A stretch of 22,500 nt of DNA from Glandiceps talaboti (taxonomy: Eukaryota > Hemichordata > Enteropneusta > Spengelidae), in NCBI RefSeq assembly GCF_964340395.1, contig NC_135562.1:3400134-3422633 (forward strand), given 5' to 3'. Made by a program: the position numbers and the translations under genes. Below the pieces are notes generated by a model. It made no database searches, was not told the origin of the DNA, and saw only the letters and a program-made list of their open reading frames with translations. Positions within the stretch are counted from its first letter, which is position 1, and the number at the start of each line of letters is the position of its first letter. Below are positions 1 to 10,084 of the stretch, one piece after another.

Positions 1-152
1 GATTTTAAAACCACTTGTGAAAGAGACGTATCGTCTTCTAGTTGCCATGACGTTGACGATGGTATTAGTTTGACATCACACTCCAACCCACCTATGTCAC
101 ATGACCTCCTCATTAAGTCATTGATACTGTCCCAGTTTTTGAAGAAAGGTTT
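1..152 (-). CDS. Exon 7 of the minus-strand gene (cut by the window edge)
   Basis: The exon follows acceptor TCTTTCAG|AAACCT in phase 0 and is open to the left edge. It encodes about 50 residues (KPFFKNWDSIND at its start) with two cysteines, one in SCDIGG and one in LECDV. No stop is reached, so the gene continues past position 1. Confidence 0.62.
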
Positions 153-3100
153 CTGAAAGATGAACAATTAAAATTTCATTTTTACGATATGTACAATCCC
201 ATAATATTAAATATTAATACATATCTTATATAATTACATATGTACCAGAGATTACTTGCAGTGGTACACACACATACTAGTGGTATTTGCAGTGCACTGT
301 GCAACACCAAAAACATTATCGCAGACCCCTGCATGCAAATTATATGCAAATGAGGGTATGAACATCCATGTACACATGACCTAAGGGGTTTGTTACTGCT
401 CATCTAGCAACTCGTAGTGACAAGGCCCCTTAAGTCACTCATATTTTCCTTGGTAGAAGGAAGACAAATATTGGGGAATAACATCTAACTAGTATGCATT
501 TGGAATTGGATAGAAAGTAAGAAACCACAGTAAATCAATAGGGTACTTAATGTTGACTGGCTCTAACATACATGTAATGAGGTACTTACCACATTTGTAT
601 CTTTTGTTCCTGAATGTGATACTAGAGTATACTTGGCTAGTGAAAATATTTTAGCTAAAATTTCTTCATATTCATGGGGTAAATTATCACCAACCATGGC
701 AGTCAAATTACTCAAAAGAATGGTCCCAAACATAACCTATATCGAGAAAGAAAAGTCATACTTCCATTACAAACAAAAAGGAGATGGTATACATAAGTAA
801 ATTCAAAATTATTTTTATCAAAATTCAGTAAGCATGCATATGTGATGTAAACAAATTTCAAGCTCATAACTTGCAATGCAAAGTGTTTTCTATATGTACA
901 ACAATCATTTATAGCATCCATATCAACTGTAAAAAATATACTGTTCCATTTGCTAAATTGACCATATTAGAAAGGTCGCATGCCAGGCTTGTAAATAAAC
1001 CAATTGGAACAGTATACTTTTACACTTGATATGAATGCTATAAATGAGTGTAGCACATACAGAAAGTGCTTTACTTCAGTGTTACACATTGTAATATGAA
1101 TACTATAAACAAGTGTAGCACATACAGAAAGTGCTTTACTTCAGTGTTACTCATTGTAATATGAATGCTATAAATGAGTGTAACACATAGAGAAAGTGCT
1201 TTATTTCAGTGTTACTCATTGTAATATGAATGCTATAAATGAGTGTAACACATAGAGAAAGTGCTTTATTTCAGTGTTACTCATTGTAATATGAATGCTA
1301 TAAATGAGTGTAACACATAGAGAAAGTGCTTTATTTCAGTGTTACTCATTGTAATATGAATGCTATAAATGAGTGTAACACATAGAGAAAGTGCTTTACT
1401 TCAGTGTTACTCATTGTAATATGAATGCTATAAACGAGCGTAGCATACACAGAAAGTGTTTTACTTCAGTGTTACTAATTGTAATATGAATGTTATAAAC
1501 AAGTGTAGCACATACAGAAAGTGTTTTACTTCAGTGTTACTAATTGTAATATGAATGCTATAAACAAGTGTAGCACATACAGAAAGTGCTTTACTTCAGT
1601 GTTACTCATTGTAATATGAATGCTATAAACAAGTGTAGCACATACAGAAAGTGTTTTACTTCAGGGTTACTCATAATATAAATGCTATAAACAAGTGTAG
1701 CACGTAGAGAAAGTGCTTTACTTCAGTGATACTCATTGTAATATTTTACCTGATAATCACTTTGTAAATCTTCTACTATTTCACAAAGTTCGTCTAGTTG
1801 TAAGGAATGTAGTAAAAGTTTATCCTCTCCAGAATATTTGTTTAATTGAGGTAAATGAGTATCTGTAAAAAAAGAAAATAGAAAAAAAGTATACATTACA
1901 CTTCTCAAAGCCAAAGTTCTTCTTTTTCAATCCTATTTTTTACTTTTGATCAGTGTTTTTGCTAAGGGTGGTAAGTATGTAAAATCTACTGAGGTTCCCA
2001 TCCCATTTTACCAGGGTTTCCAAACAAATTACCATAGACTCTATGGGGAAACACTGCTATTTTTACCCCTTTCTCCCTTTCTGTTACCGGGGTTCCCGAA
2101 CCTTAGCAAAAACACTGTTTGATAATCAAGACAAACTACTTATATATAAATATGAAAGAAATGTCCAATGGAGATGTGATTGCACAGTAACAGTAAATAA
2201 CAATGTTAGGGTTGAGATTGCACAGACTCAGTAACATGTATACAGTGCTCTATAGTGGTTTGCTGTTACATATATTTCTCGGTGACTGAAAGAACTGCGG
2301 TAGACCAGCTAGCACATTAGCAGAAGCAAAACACATCAGAGAGAAAGGACATTAAATTGGTTGGAGTGAAGTCAAAGTCCTCGATAGGCAGTTCAACTGG
2401 CCCAAACGTGGTATTACACAGGCCATCTACATTACGAGATGCCAAATAACATGAACAGGGATGAGGGACAGTACTTTCTCCCAAAGATATATGGGAGCAT
2501 TCTCAGTGATCACATCACAACAGCATCATCTATCATAAAGTGAACAAGACTGACAGTTTGTAGTCAAAAGCTCTCAGCTTATTAAATCATGTTGTGTGTA
2601 TTAGTTAAAATGTTAGTACTCATGTATTTCTCATATTCCACTAAGCTTGTACTGGTAACCATAGCAAGTTTATAATTAGGGGTTTAACAAGACCCACATA
2701 ATGGTGCTTTACAAGTAGATATATATCCTGAAGGTGAAATTTGCATATATGCCGTGAAAATAATAACCGAGCTCATCAAACCCATACTGTAAGTCCGGAC
2801 CTACATGTACACCTTATTGAACAAGTCACGTGTGATATAGCATCAATATTCAAATGTCTTACCTGGAATGATGACTGCAGCTATAGTTGATAAACTATTC
2901 TTCTGTGATGCCAAATGATATGCTGTTATGCCAGTGCCAATTTCTAAGTAACTACCTTGATCTACATACAAATCTTCTTTTAAAGGATCTGTGTAACTAT
3001 AGCCTGGTACAGATTTAATTTTTACTCTCTCTGTAATGTAACAAAACATGTCAAATGTAACTCTAGCTTACTGGTACAGATTTAAATTTTACACATAGCT

Positions 3101-5231
3101 TTCAGCTTTTGAACCATTTAGTCAATAACAAATCTTCGTTAAAAGCATACATGTACATCTATAACTTACTACTTCATATTCTGAATTTTCCCAACAAATA
3201 TGGCCACCATTTGGCAGAGATTGAGAATTAAGTGATATGCGTACATGTATGAGGACCATAGTATCTGACATTTGTGTTAGGTTTGATTGAAATCTGATTA
3301 TGCATTTCAGAGATGTAGGTAGACACACATTTATGCACGAATGGATATGACTCATGAAAGCTGCATCAGGCCTCGCATGTTAGCGGCTAAAACATTCACA
3401 AAGAGATCTCTGGTAGTGGTAATCAAAGAGAGAAATCTGGTATAATTGTATACACTCTGTACCATGAACCATAAATCTGATGGGCACCCCAGTAAAATAC
3501 ATTTTGTAGCTGGGGACCACAGGCACATTTTACCAATTACAAAAAATGTACAGTGACAAAATACACTGTACCACCCACAACAATTACACTACAAATAAAA
3601 AATTTCAATTAAAATAGAAACATTTTTGTTAGAATAGAAATTTTCATTTACTAAAAATTTATCTGCAAGTGTAAACATTTCTTACCATTTTTGGGTAAAT
3701 TGCCTACTCTTAAAGCTGACCATAGTCTGCTCATTATCTCAATGTCATTAGGTACTGTCGCTTCATGTTCCTTTGAGAGAGAGAAAACATAAATAATATT
3801 TCAATATTTTTTTTGATATTTATTGATTTCACCAGGAAATTAATTATATGATGTAGGTGTAGAATGAAAATTGATCAAGATCCAAAAAAGGGAATGAACT
3901 GAACAGTTGTTTAGAAGGTAAACACGGTTGATAAGAAAGATTGTGTTAAACAAATTCATATTATTACTGTATTAACAGTAACTGGAGTCCAGAAATAATT
4001 ATCATACCATGTGAGATCTCACCGTGCAAATGATCTACCAAACTATACAGTAAAGAGACATCACACATGGCTTTGATTGTGTTACTTGTTGGATGATTTT
4101 GATATGATACAGTGTTCCTATCAACCATATCTAGTTCTAAAAAAACAACTGTATCCATTCTAGCATAGAAACTAGCCATGGGCTCAATTCTCTCCAGTGG
4201 AGAGAGATATGAGAAAATCACACCCACAGACAGCTGCTAGACTATGTCCATTCCATTTTTGCAGTCTGATTAATTTCCATTGTAATGAATCATATCTGTC
4301 ACATCCTCTTATTTGACATTCCTGGGTGGAAAGACAGGAAGATCATGCTATGTGTTTTTACTTCAGAGTAAAAATTTAGAAAATGTGAGGTGTTTTTCAA
4401 GAAAAGATGGTTACTATATTGTAGCTACAGTACATCGTGAGACTCTCACTAAATACATCCATGAGTACACCAACAAGACATATACACTTATTTCCTAGTT
4501 TATGTTTGATCAATCATTATCATACATACGTCTGTAATGTATTTGATTTGCAATAACTGTGGAGGAAAAACATATGTTGTTTGCATATATATAACAAACC
4601 AAAAGTGGTTGGAAAAATTTGTATGTGAGTGGGAGGGGGGCTGGACAGATTTTTCTATAGCTCTGCAAGAGAACGTGTTTTGTCACATATACACTTGATT
4701 GAATGTTCCAATCATAGACCCCCCCCCCCCCCCCCCCCCCACCTATTCCATGGTCCAATCTAATCACAATCATGGCAATGGCTATACTGATAAACATAGC
4801 ACTATGGAGTAATGTGATAGCCAGAGATCGAATCAAGGGACACTTCACAGCATACATCATTATCACACTCACGTCACCGAATGTAATGCTAAGAAGTGAG
4901 ACAGCTGCACTATTTGAGATAAAAGAAGTCTGTCACTTACTTGTAACTCAGGGGCATCTCCACCTGGTAAATATACTTGAGCCTGAGGTATTTCACGCCC
5001 TGCCTTGTCTAACAGATGACCGGTGTACTTCCCGTTTGCATAAAAATCCTTGAAAACCTCAACTGATATTTCTTGCCAGTGTTGTCTCTTGGTATTTGAC
5101 TTGCGATTTTGTGACAAATTCTTGTCGCTATGTCCACTCAAGGTCGTGTGTGACATAACGTGGGGTCCATTTGCAATGAAAATGACAATCGTACAAAACC
5201 AAAACAAGTTTCTAATCCTACAAGCCGCCAT
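1..5231 (-). CDS. Multi-exon secreted or anchored protein with weak methyltransferase-like core (5' part; gene continues past left edge)
   Basis: I do not recognise the family. The model joins seven exons on the minus strand: 5231-4941, 4233-4039, 3770-3686, 3030-2863, 1862-1750, 736-590 and 152-1 (383 codons plus 2 nt, incomplete at the C-terminus). All introns are GT-AG and phases agree with this choice of donors. The start ATG at 5231 has A at -3 and G at +4. Residues about 8-21 (LFWFCTIVIFIANG) form a signal peptide or signal anchor, so the protein should enter the secretory pathway. YLEIGTG at residues 218-224 resembles class I methyltransferase motif I. Later hydrophobic strands (VMFGTILLSNL in exon 6; YTLVSHSG in exon 6) are spaced as strands 4 and 5 of that fold might be. 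There is no clear acidic residue ending strand 2, so catalysis is doubtful. The methyltransferase reading is inference; the exon chain is better supported than the function. Confidence 0.6.
590..736 (-). CDS. Exon 6 of the minus-strand gene
   Basis: This exact 49-codon exon (acceptor GATATAG|GTTATG, donor GTG|GTAAGT) is phase 0 on both sides. It encodes residues 285-333. Two hydrophobic strands (VMFGTILLSN and KYTLVSHSG) flank an acidic helix (EYEEILAKIFSLA), which would suit strands 4 and 5 of a Rossmann-like methyltransferase core. Confidence 0.66.
880..1745. repeat. 65-bp tandem repeat (about 11 copies) with an inverted copy at the left end
   Basis: Units beginning ATGAATGCTATAAA recur at 1031, 1096, 1161, 1226, 1291, 1356, 1421, 1486, 1551 and 1616, an exact 65-bp period, with a slightly shortened last unit from about 1679 to 1745. 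The copies differ by a few bases (AGTGTAACACATAG versus AGTGTAGCACATAC). The stretch 880-952 is the reverse complement of 1001-1076. This includes the 12-base pair 937-948 and 1005-1016, so the array starts as a long hairpin with a 48-bp spacer. The whole block lies in the intron between exons 5 and 6 of the minus-strand gene. It is likely a TIR-type mobile element whose terminal region expanded into a satellite. Confidence 0.9.
1750..1862 (-). CDS. Exon 5 of the minus-strand gene
   Basis: This 113-nt exon follows a strong polypyrimidine acceptor (TTTTTTTACAG) and ends at donor CAG|GTAAAA in phase 0. It encodes residues 247-284 with an acidic helix (LDELCEIVEDLQSDY). The 65-bp tandem repeat array starts within about five bases of its donor, inside the following intron. 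Confidence 0.66.
1866..2862. other. Intron 4 of the minus-strand gene
   Basis: About 1 kb of ordinary AT-rich intron. I see no coding exon, RNA gene or clear repeat apart from a short A-rich patch near the acceptor and one CACGTG at about 2827. Confidence 0.55.
2863..3030 (-). CDS. Exon 4 of the minus-strand gene, with YLEIGTG motif
   Basis: This 168-nt exon (acceptor ATTACAG|AGAGAG, donor CCAG|GTAAGA) is phase 1 on both sides, so it could be skipped without changing the frame. It encodes residues 191-246, including YLEIGTG at 218-224, a glycine-rich turn after a beta strand like motif I of SAM-dependent methyltransferases. The following TAYHLASQ would be helix A. The next strand (STIAAVIIP) does not end in the usual acidic ribose-binding residue. 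Confidence 0.68.
3031..3685. other. Intron 3 of the minus-strand gene
   Basis: AT-rich, with A- and T-rich patches around 3590-3660. No conserved coding signal is visible. Confidence 0.5.
3686..3770 (-). CDS. Exon 3 of the minus-strand gene
   Basis: This 85-nt exon follows acceptor CTCTCTCTCAAAG and ends AATG|GTAAGA in phase 1. It encodes about 28 residues with an amphipathic segment (IEIMSRLWSALRVG). Of the three frames only the phase-0 entry is open, which constrains the upstream donor. Confidence 0.62.
4039..4233 (-). CDS. Exon 2 of the minus-strand gene
   Basis: The acceptor is CTAGCAG|CTG and the exon is read in phase 0 from exon 1. It encodes residues 98-162, with MDTVVFLELDMVD as a likely beta strand. 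The 3' end is ambiguous. Donor TTG|GTAGAT (exon end 4039) gives phase 0 and joins exon 3 in frame. The better-looking donor ACG|GTGAGA (exon end 4023) and a second, ATG|GTATGA (4008), both leave phase 1, which meets a stop codon at the start of exon 3. I chose 4039 because it keeps the frame. Confidence 0.55.
4234..4940. other. Intron 1 of the minus-strand gene, with C22 tract
   Basis: The intron is unremarkable except for an uninterrupted run of 22 C at 4719-4740 (G22 on the gene's sense strand). This will be length-unstable and hard to sequence. Translated frames through it (poly-Gly) are not genes. Confidence 0.6.
4941..5231 (-). CDS. Exon 1 of the minus-strand gene: start and signal segment
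   Basis: This 97-codon exon begins at the ATG at 5231-5229 in good Kozak context and ends at donor CAA|GTAAGT, phase 0. The N-terminus has Arg/Cys residues followed by a hydrophobic stretch ending near residue 21, then a polar Ser/Thr/Asn/Lys-rich linker (residues about 27-50). That is typical of a luminal or secreted protein with a stem region. The remainder (residues 50-97) is compact and mixed in composition. Confidence 0.72.
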
Positions 5232-5408
5232 GATCTCTTTGACCTTAAGAGAGCGCCCTCTTGAGTTGAATACTGGAAAATGAGCAACGTTGCTAAAATA
5301 TCCGCGGGGGAACGCTCAAACAATACAGGACCGGGATCGGGAACTCAGCACTGATATCAACACTGACAAAACGACAGATATGTGCACGGCAGAGTAGTAA
5401 TTATTACC

Positions 5409-5449
5409 ATGGAAGTATGAAGTATAACCACGTGGGTTATACTTCCATG
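5409..5449. repeat. Hairpin-forming palindrome centred on CACGTG
   Basis: CATGGAAGTAT and AGTATAACC on the left pair with GGGTTATACTTCCATG on the right, around a CCACGTGG core (5428-5435). The left arm has an extra internal AAGTATG copy, giving a small bulge. It lies about 180-220 bp upstream of the minus-strand gene's start codon, where a promoter would be expected. Confidence 0.7.
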
Positions 5450-5462
5450 AATCCAAGATCAT

Positions 5463-5650
5463 GATTAAAATCTGATGTAGGGAACTGGGCACTACGATTT
5501 ACCTTTGCTTTCTACTTTTATTGTCAATTGTTGTCACGTGATCATGAGCTCCCGATACCCTGGCGCTCGCACAGAACAAAATATAAAAGATAACAATAAA
5601 AGTACGAGGGAAATAAATCGCGCCCAGTTCCCTACATCAGATTTTTAATC
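5463..5650. mobile_element. MITE-like element with long imperfect terminal inverted repeats
   Basis: 5463-5490 is the reverse complement of 5622-5650 with one indel; both contain the core CTGATGTAGGGAACTGGGC. The similarity continues inward as an imperfect repeat (5494-5523 versus 5592-5620, sharing TACTTTTATTGT). With about 60-bp arms and a total of about 190 bp, the element has no room for a protein, so it would be non-autonomous. I could not identify a clear target-site duplication. Confidence 0.7.
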
Positions 5651-6963
5651 AGATTGGTTTCTCTCACTACGTACGTATCAAAGTTCTGTGGCAAATAAAG
5701 CCTTCCCAATTGCAATACAAATAAATAAATGAATAAATAATAAACAACACCATAATAACCTAAATCATCCTTTTGCAGTCACGTGACTTTAGAAATGATC
5801 TACCAGTACTTTTTACAGCCTCTATATGTAACAATTAAAAAGAAAAACATTTGTTTGTACGTATTTTAAGATTATTTATAGAGACAGATGGTTTCGATAG
5901 AAATAAATATATTGGTTATCTTGGTTACCTTACAAGGTTACACTGACCTCGCTGTGTTGCTATAATGTTACAGGAAGTCGACGTACGTAAAAATCCGTAC
6001 ATCAAAACCAAAATGAAGGGTACTCGTACATTTATTAAATTTCATTTTATATGCTTCTAAAAATACCTATATTGTTTTACTTTCGGCGCCTCGTGTAGTA
6101 CCTTAACCATTGCTTGGTCTAGGACGGGATAAACATTCGATAGCCCTACGTAACGGTTAAAGTTCAAGGTGATAGAAAGTGCATACTGAAGAGAATTTTA
6201 TTGCGCTCCTACCATGGAATAGAAAAAAAAGTTAAAGTCCGGGGGGGGGGGGAGTTGAAGACCTCTCATACGTGTGGTGTCTGAAGCCAGAATGGTTTGT
6301 TGATCACTTCTATATCAGCTCTGGCTCTAAAGCTAATAACTAAAAAACAAAGTAATTTCCAACCTTTGCCGCCAGAGGCGTTAAGATACTGATAAAACGA
6401 AAGACGTTCATCCGCGACAAGAGTTTATGTCACCATCACTGAGTGGTGACGTCATACCTCGAATTCTTTACCTCCGTGGGAAATCCCTATTCGTTATAGA
6501 TGACACGTGATCGGCCTATTGACTATTTTTTTTAAAATCCGAACACGGAGTAAAAAACTTTTTCGTGCGAGAATAAAGTGTTGAAAAATATCAAATTATT
6601 ATCACTAGTCCATTTCTTTTTTAAAATAGCTGCGACATTTCTACAAATTTAGTTTCGCTTACAGATGTTTTCAAACTGTGGGTAATGATATTGTATGAAA
6701 TGTTTACATGACGTAGTGGCAAGATGACGTAGGTTTGCGACATACAAAAAAAAAACAAAAAACAAACAAAAAGTCCGAACAATATAAACATACCAAAAAC
6801 TGAAAAAAAGAGAAAAAATACGGATGTTGAAATATCTGTCGCCCGGATTATATATAAACGTACAGGAAGTGACACAGATAATCTGACCTTGTTGCATATC
6901 TCGGATAACACTGCCAACACCAGTTGAGACATGCAACGTAACAATGCCAGATTACCTGAATGT
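5651..6963. other. Intergenic spacer
   Basis: AT-rich spacer between the divergent genes with no coding signal. It holds CACGTG motifs at 5778-5787 (a perfect GTCACGTGAC) and about 6504, a G12 run near 6241-6252, and an A-rich stretch at about 6745-6830. Nothing else stands out. Confidence 0.5.
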
Positions 6964-7364
6964 AGTTTTGATTGACGGACCAAGTCTAGGTATTCGGAAG
7001 AGGTTGTACAGAATCATATGTTCTAGTCTTGTTGTGTAATAACCATGATGTAAATGACTTGTACTAGTCTTGTGATGGGTTAACGTTCCCTGTATATATA
7101 TAAACTTCCCCTTGATAAACTTCCCCTTGATAAACATCCTCTTGAATATGTTCAAGTCCTCCAGCAGTTGGCTAAATGACTGTATTGTATTCACTTTATT
7201 TCTGTATGGTATTTTTGTATGCTTTACCATGTTTGTCATAGCATGTTGTTGTGCAAATAAAGACTGATAGACTGAAAACGTGAAACGTTAACACGTAAGG
7301 TTGCATGATCATGACCCCTTGGAAGCCGAGGCAGATACCCAACCTTGGTCCGTCAATCAAAAAG
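6964..7364. repeat. 400-bp segment bounded by about 30-bp inverted repeats
   Basis: 6964-6985 (TTGATTGACGGACCAAG core) is matched in reverse complement at 7344-7364 (CTTGGTCCGTCAATCAA). Weaker pairing extends to 6993 and 7335. The enclosed 340 bp includes two and a half copies of a 17-bp repeat (AACTTCCCCTTGATAA, about 7105-7137) and a retrotransposon-like tail. The arms could be TIRs of a non-autonomous DNA element. Confidence 0.6.
7160..7275 (+). mobile_element. Probable 3' tail of a non-LTR retrotransposon
   Basis: The sequence ends GTGCAAATAAAGACTGATAG followed by ACTGA, a poly(A) signal (AATAAA, 7256-7261) fused to a short GACTGATA/GACTGA repeat. Several animal LINE clades (CR1/L2-like) end this way, with a short tandem tail in place of poly(A). 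The upstream T-rich part (GTATGCTTTACCATG, CATAGCATGTTG) is compatible with a LINE 3' UTR. No reverse transcriptase sequence is present, so this would be a 5'-truncated copy. The family call is inference. Confidence 0.4.
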
Positions 7365-8065
7365 CATTCATTTGAGAACTAATTACAATTTTAATAATAG
7401 GAAAATTAGTAATGGACATGACCGGATGTCATATCTTGCAACCGTTTGAAAAGTCGGTCACGTGATATAAGGGGAAATCTATGATGAAATGAGTGGTGCC
7501 TACATATTAATCATGTGATATTAACAAAGTGTGTTTATATATAAAATTAATAACTGACGACCGAAGATTAAAATATATGCATTTTAAAACCAAAGCAATG
7601 GTTCGTTGGATATGTTCAAATGAACAGTTATTGACTGGTTGTGTTGTGAATTTTCACTACACCAGGTAGATGTTATGAACTTGTCTATGCTTAGTATGAA
7701 ATCCAAGACGAGTGTAGTGCCGGCATAGCAAATAACAAGCTGTTTCATAGTACCATGCGATTCGTAAATTCACACTTCTTTCCATTTGCTACGGGATGTA
7801 TACAAAACACCACACAAAAGAGTAATGTGAGCTTGTTTACTATTATAGGCATCTGTTGTGCAGATTTTCAATAGTTAAAAAGACAAACAGAATTTAAAGC
7901 CACCACTGACTGGCTTAACGAACTATATTGGTCATTACAGCAATAAAGACAATCAGAACAAATCCACGTACGGAGATTAGAGTCGTATTAAAATGAAGCA
8001 CAGACACGGAGTTTATTATGTTAATTAGTGAGGAACTCTTTTTCTAGGACAACGACTTAATTTAT
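7365..8065. other. Spacer without recognisable features
   Basis: AT-rich with no coding or RNA signal. One GTCACGTGAT E-box is at 7457-7466. Confidence 0.5.
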
Positions 8066-8074
8066 ATGCATCGC

Positions 8075-8942
<868 letters not shown>

Positions 8943-8950
8943 TATATAAG
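8943..8950 (+). promoter_or_regulatory. TATA-like box of the GNE-like gene
   Basis: TATATAAG lies about 30 bp upstream of a candidate start site near 8972-8978. It sits 59 bp before a strong splice donor (AGAAGCAG|GTAGGT at 9008/9009), as expected if a short non-coding first exon follows. Transcription start is inferred, not seen. Confidence 0.5.
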
Positions 8951-8974
8951 GCGAAGGTTGCTGCTAACATTTAG

Positions 8975-9008
8975 AGAAACCAATATACGACGTCGTCGAC
9001 AGAAGCAG
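8975..9008 (+). other. Putative non-coding exon 1 (5' UTR) of the GNE-like gene
   Basis: The short exon from about 8975 ends at donor GCAG|GTAGGT. It would splice to acceptor TTCTTGTAACAG|GACATA at 9890, leaving 25 nt of 5' UTR before the ATG at 9915. The 5' end is approximate. The intron (9009-9889) is filled largely by microsatellites. Confidence 0.45.
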
Positions 9009-9416
9009 GTAGGTCTTCCACTTAGAAATGAGATCCCGCGGCACCATACCTATTATTACTAGAATCATCATAACATATATGTATTCGTTTATCTTGTTTT
9101 AAATTTTTAAAGTCTGAATTTTTGTGTACGTTGTTGTCAAAGCTAGCTGAAACTGTTGGTTGTTTTGTTTTCAAGTTCAAAATTTTGCATTTGATTTCAT
9201 AACAAAATATACATATACCACCAGTAGGTGCAGTGTATTTGCCTTTGGCGGTCACTTCGTTTATGTGACCAGGCGTTTCTTTCTGTTCATATTTCGCTTT
9301 ATTAATTGTTTCCAGTCACTATGTCTCTGTCCTACGTCAGGTACCCATATACTCTTCTCAGACCCCGCTCTACCTGCATATACCTATCTTGAGTTAGACC
9401 TATAGCTACCTGCCTG

Positions 9417-9816
<400 letters not shown>

Positions 9817-9914
9817 CTCTTCTACATGTGTTTCCTGTGACTACAGCATATAGACATAGAACTGATCCATCTATTTCTTCTTGTAACAGGACATACACCA
9901 TACAATCGTCAGCC

Positions 9915-10084
9915 ATGGAGCCCGCAGCTACCGATACTAAATGTAGACCGTTACGTGTATGTGTAGCTACTAGTAATCGAGCCGACTACTCTAAACTATC
10001 TCCGTTGATGATAGGTTTACGGGATGACCCTGACTTTGAACTTCAAGTTATCGTTAATGGCTGCCATCTACTCGATGAATACGG
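9915..10084 (+). CDS. GNE: GNE-like coding exon 1 (residues 1-57)
   Basis: This exon encodes the start and the first strand of the epimerase Rossmann domain. [15 protein letters not shown] (residues 14-28) matches the human UDP-binding N-terminus. The exon ends LLDEYG at donor GG|GTAAGA, phase 2. Confidence 0.93.

Noticed and set aside
3771-4022. Missing micro-exon between exons 2 and 3 of the minus-strand gene
   Set aside because: The only candidate (after GTTCAG, ending CCTG|GTGAAA) contains an in-frame stop. An in-frame donor at 4038 makes it unnecessary.
4510-4872. Minus-strand open frame with a poly-glycine run
   Set aside because: It is an intronic frame through the C22 homopolymer, with no homology-like sequence and random composition.
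6621-7239. Overlapping minus-strand open frames rich in Phe
   Set aside because: They are translations of an A-rich stretch and of repeat DNA, overlap each other in different frames and show no protein-like pattern.
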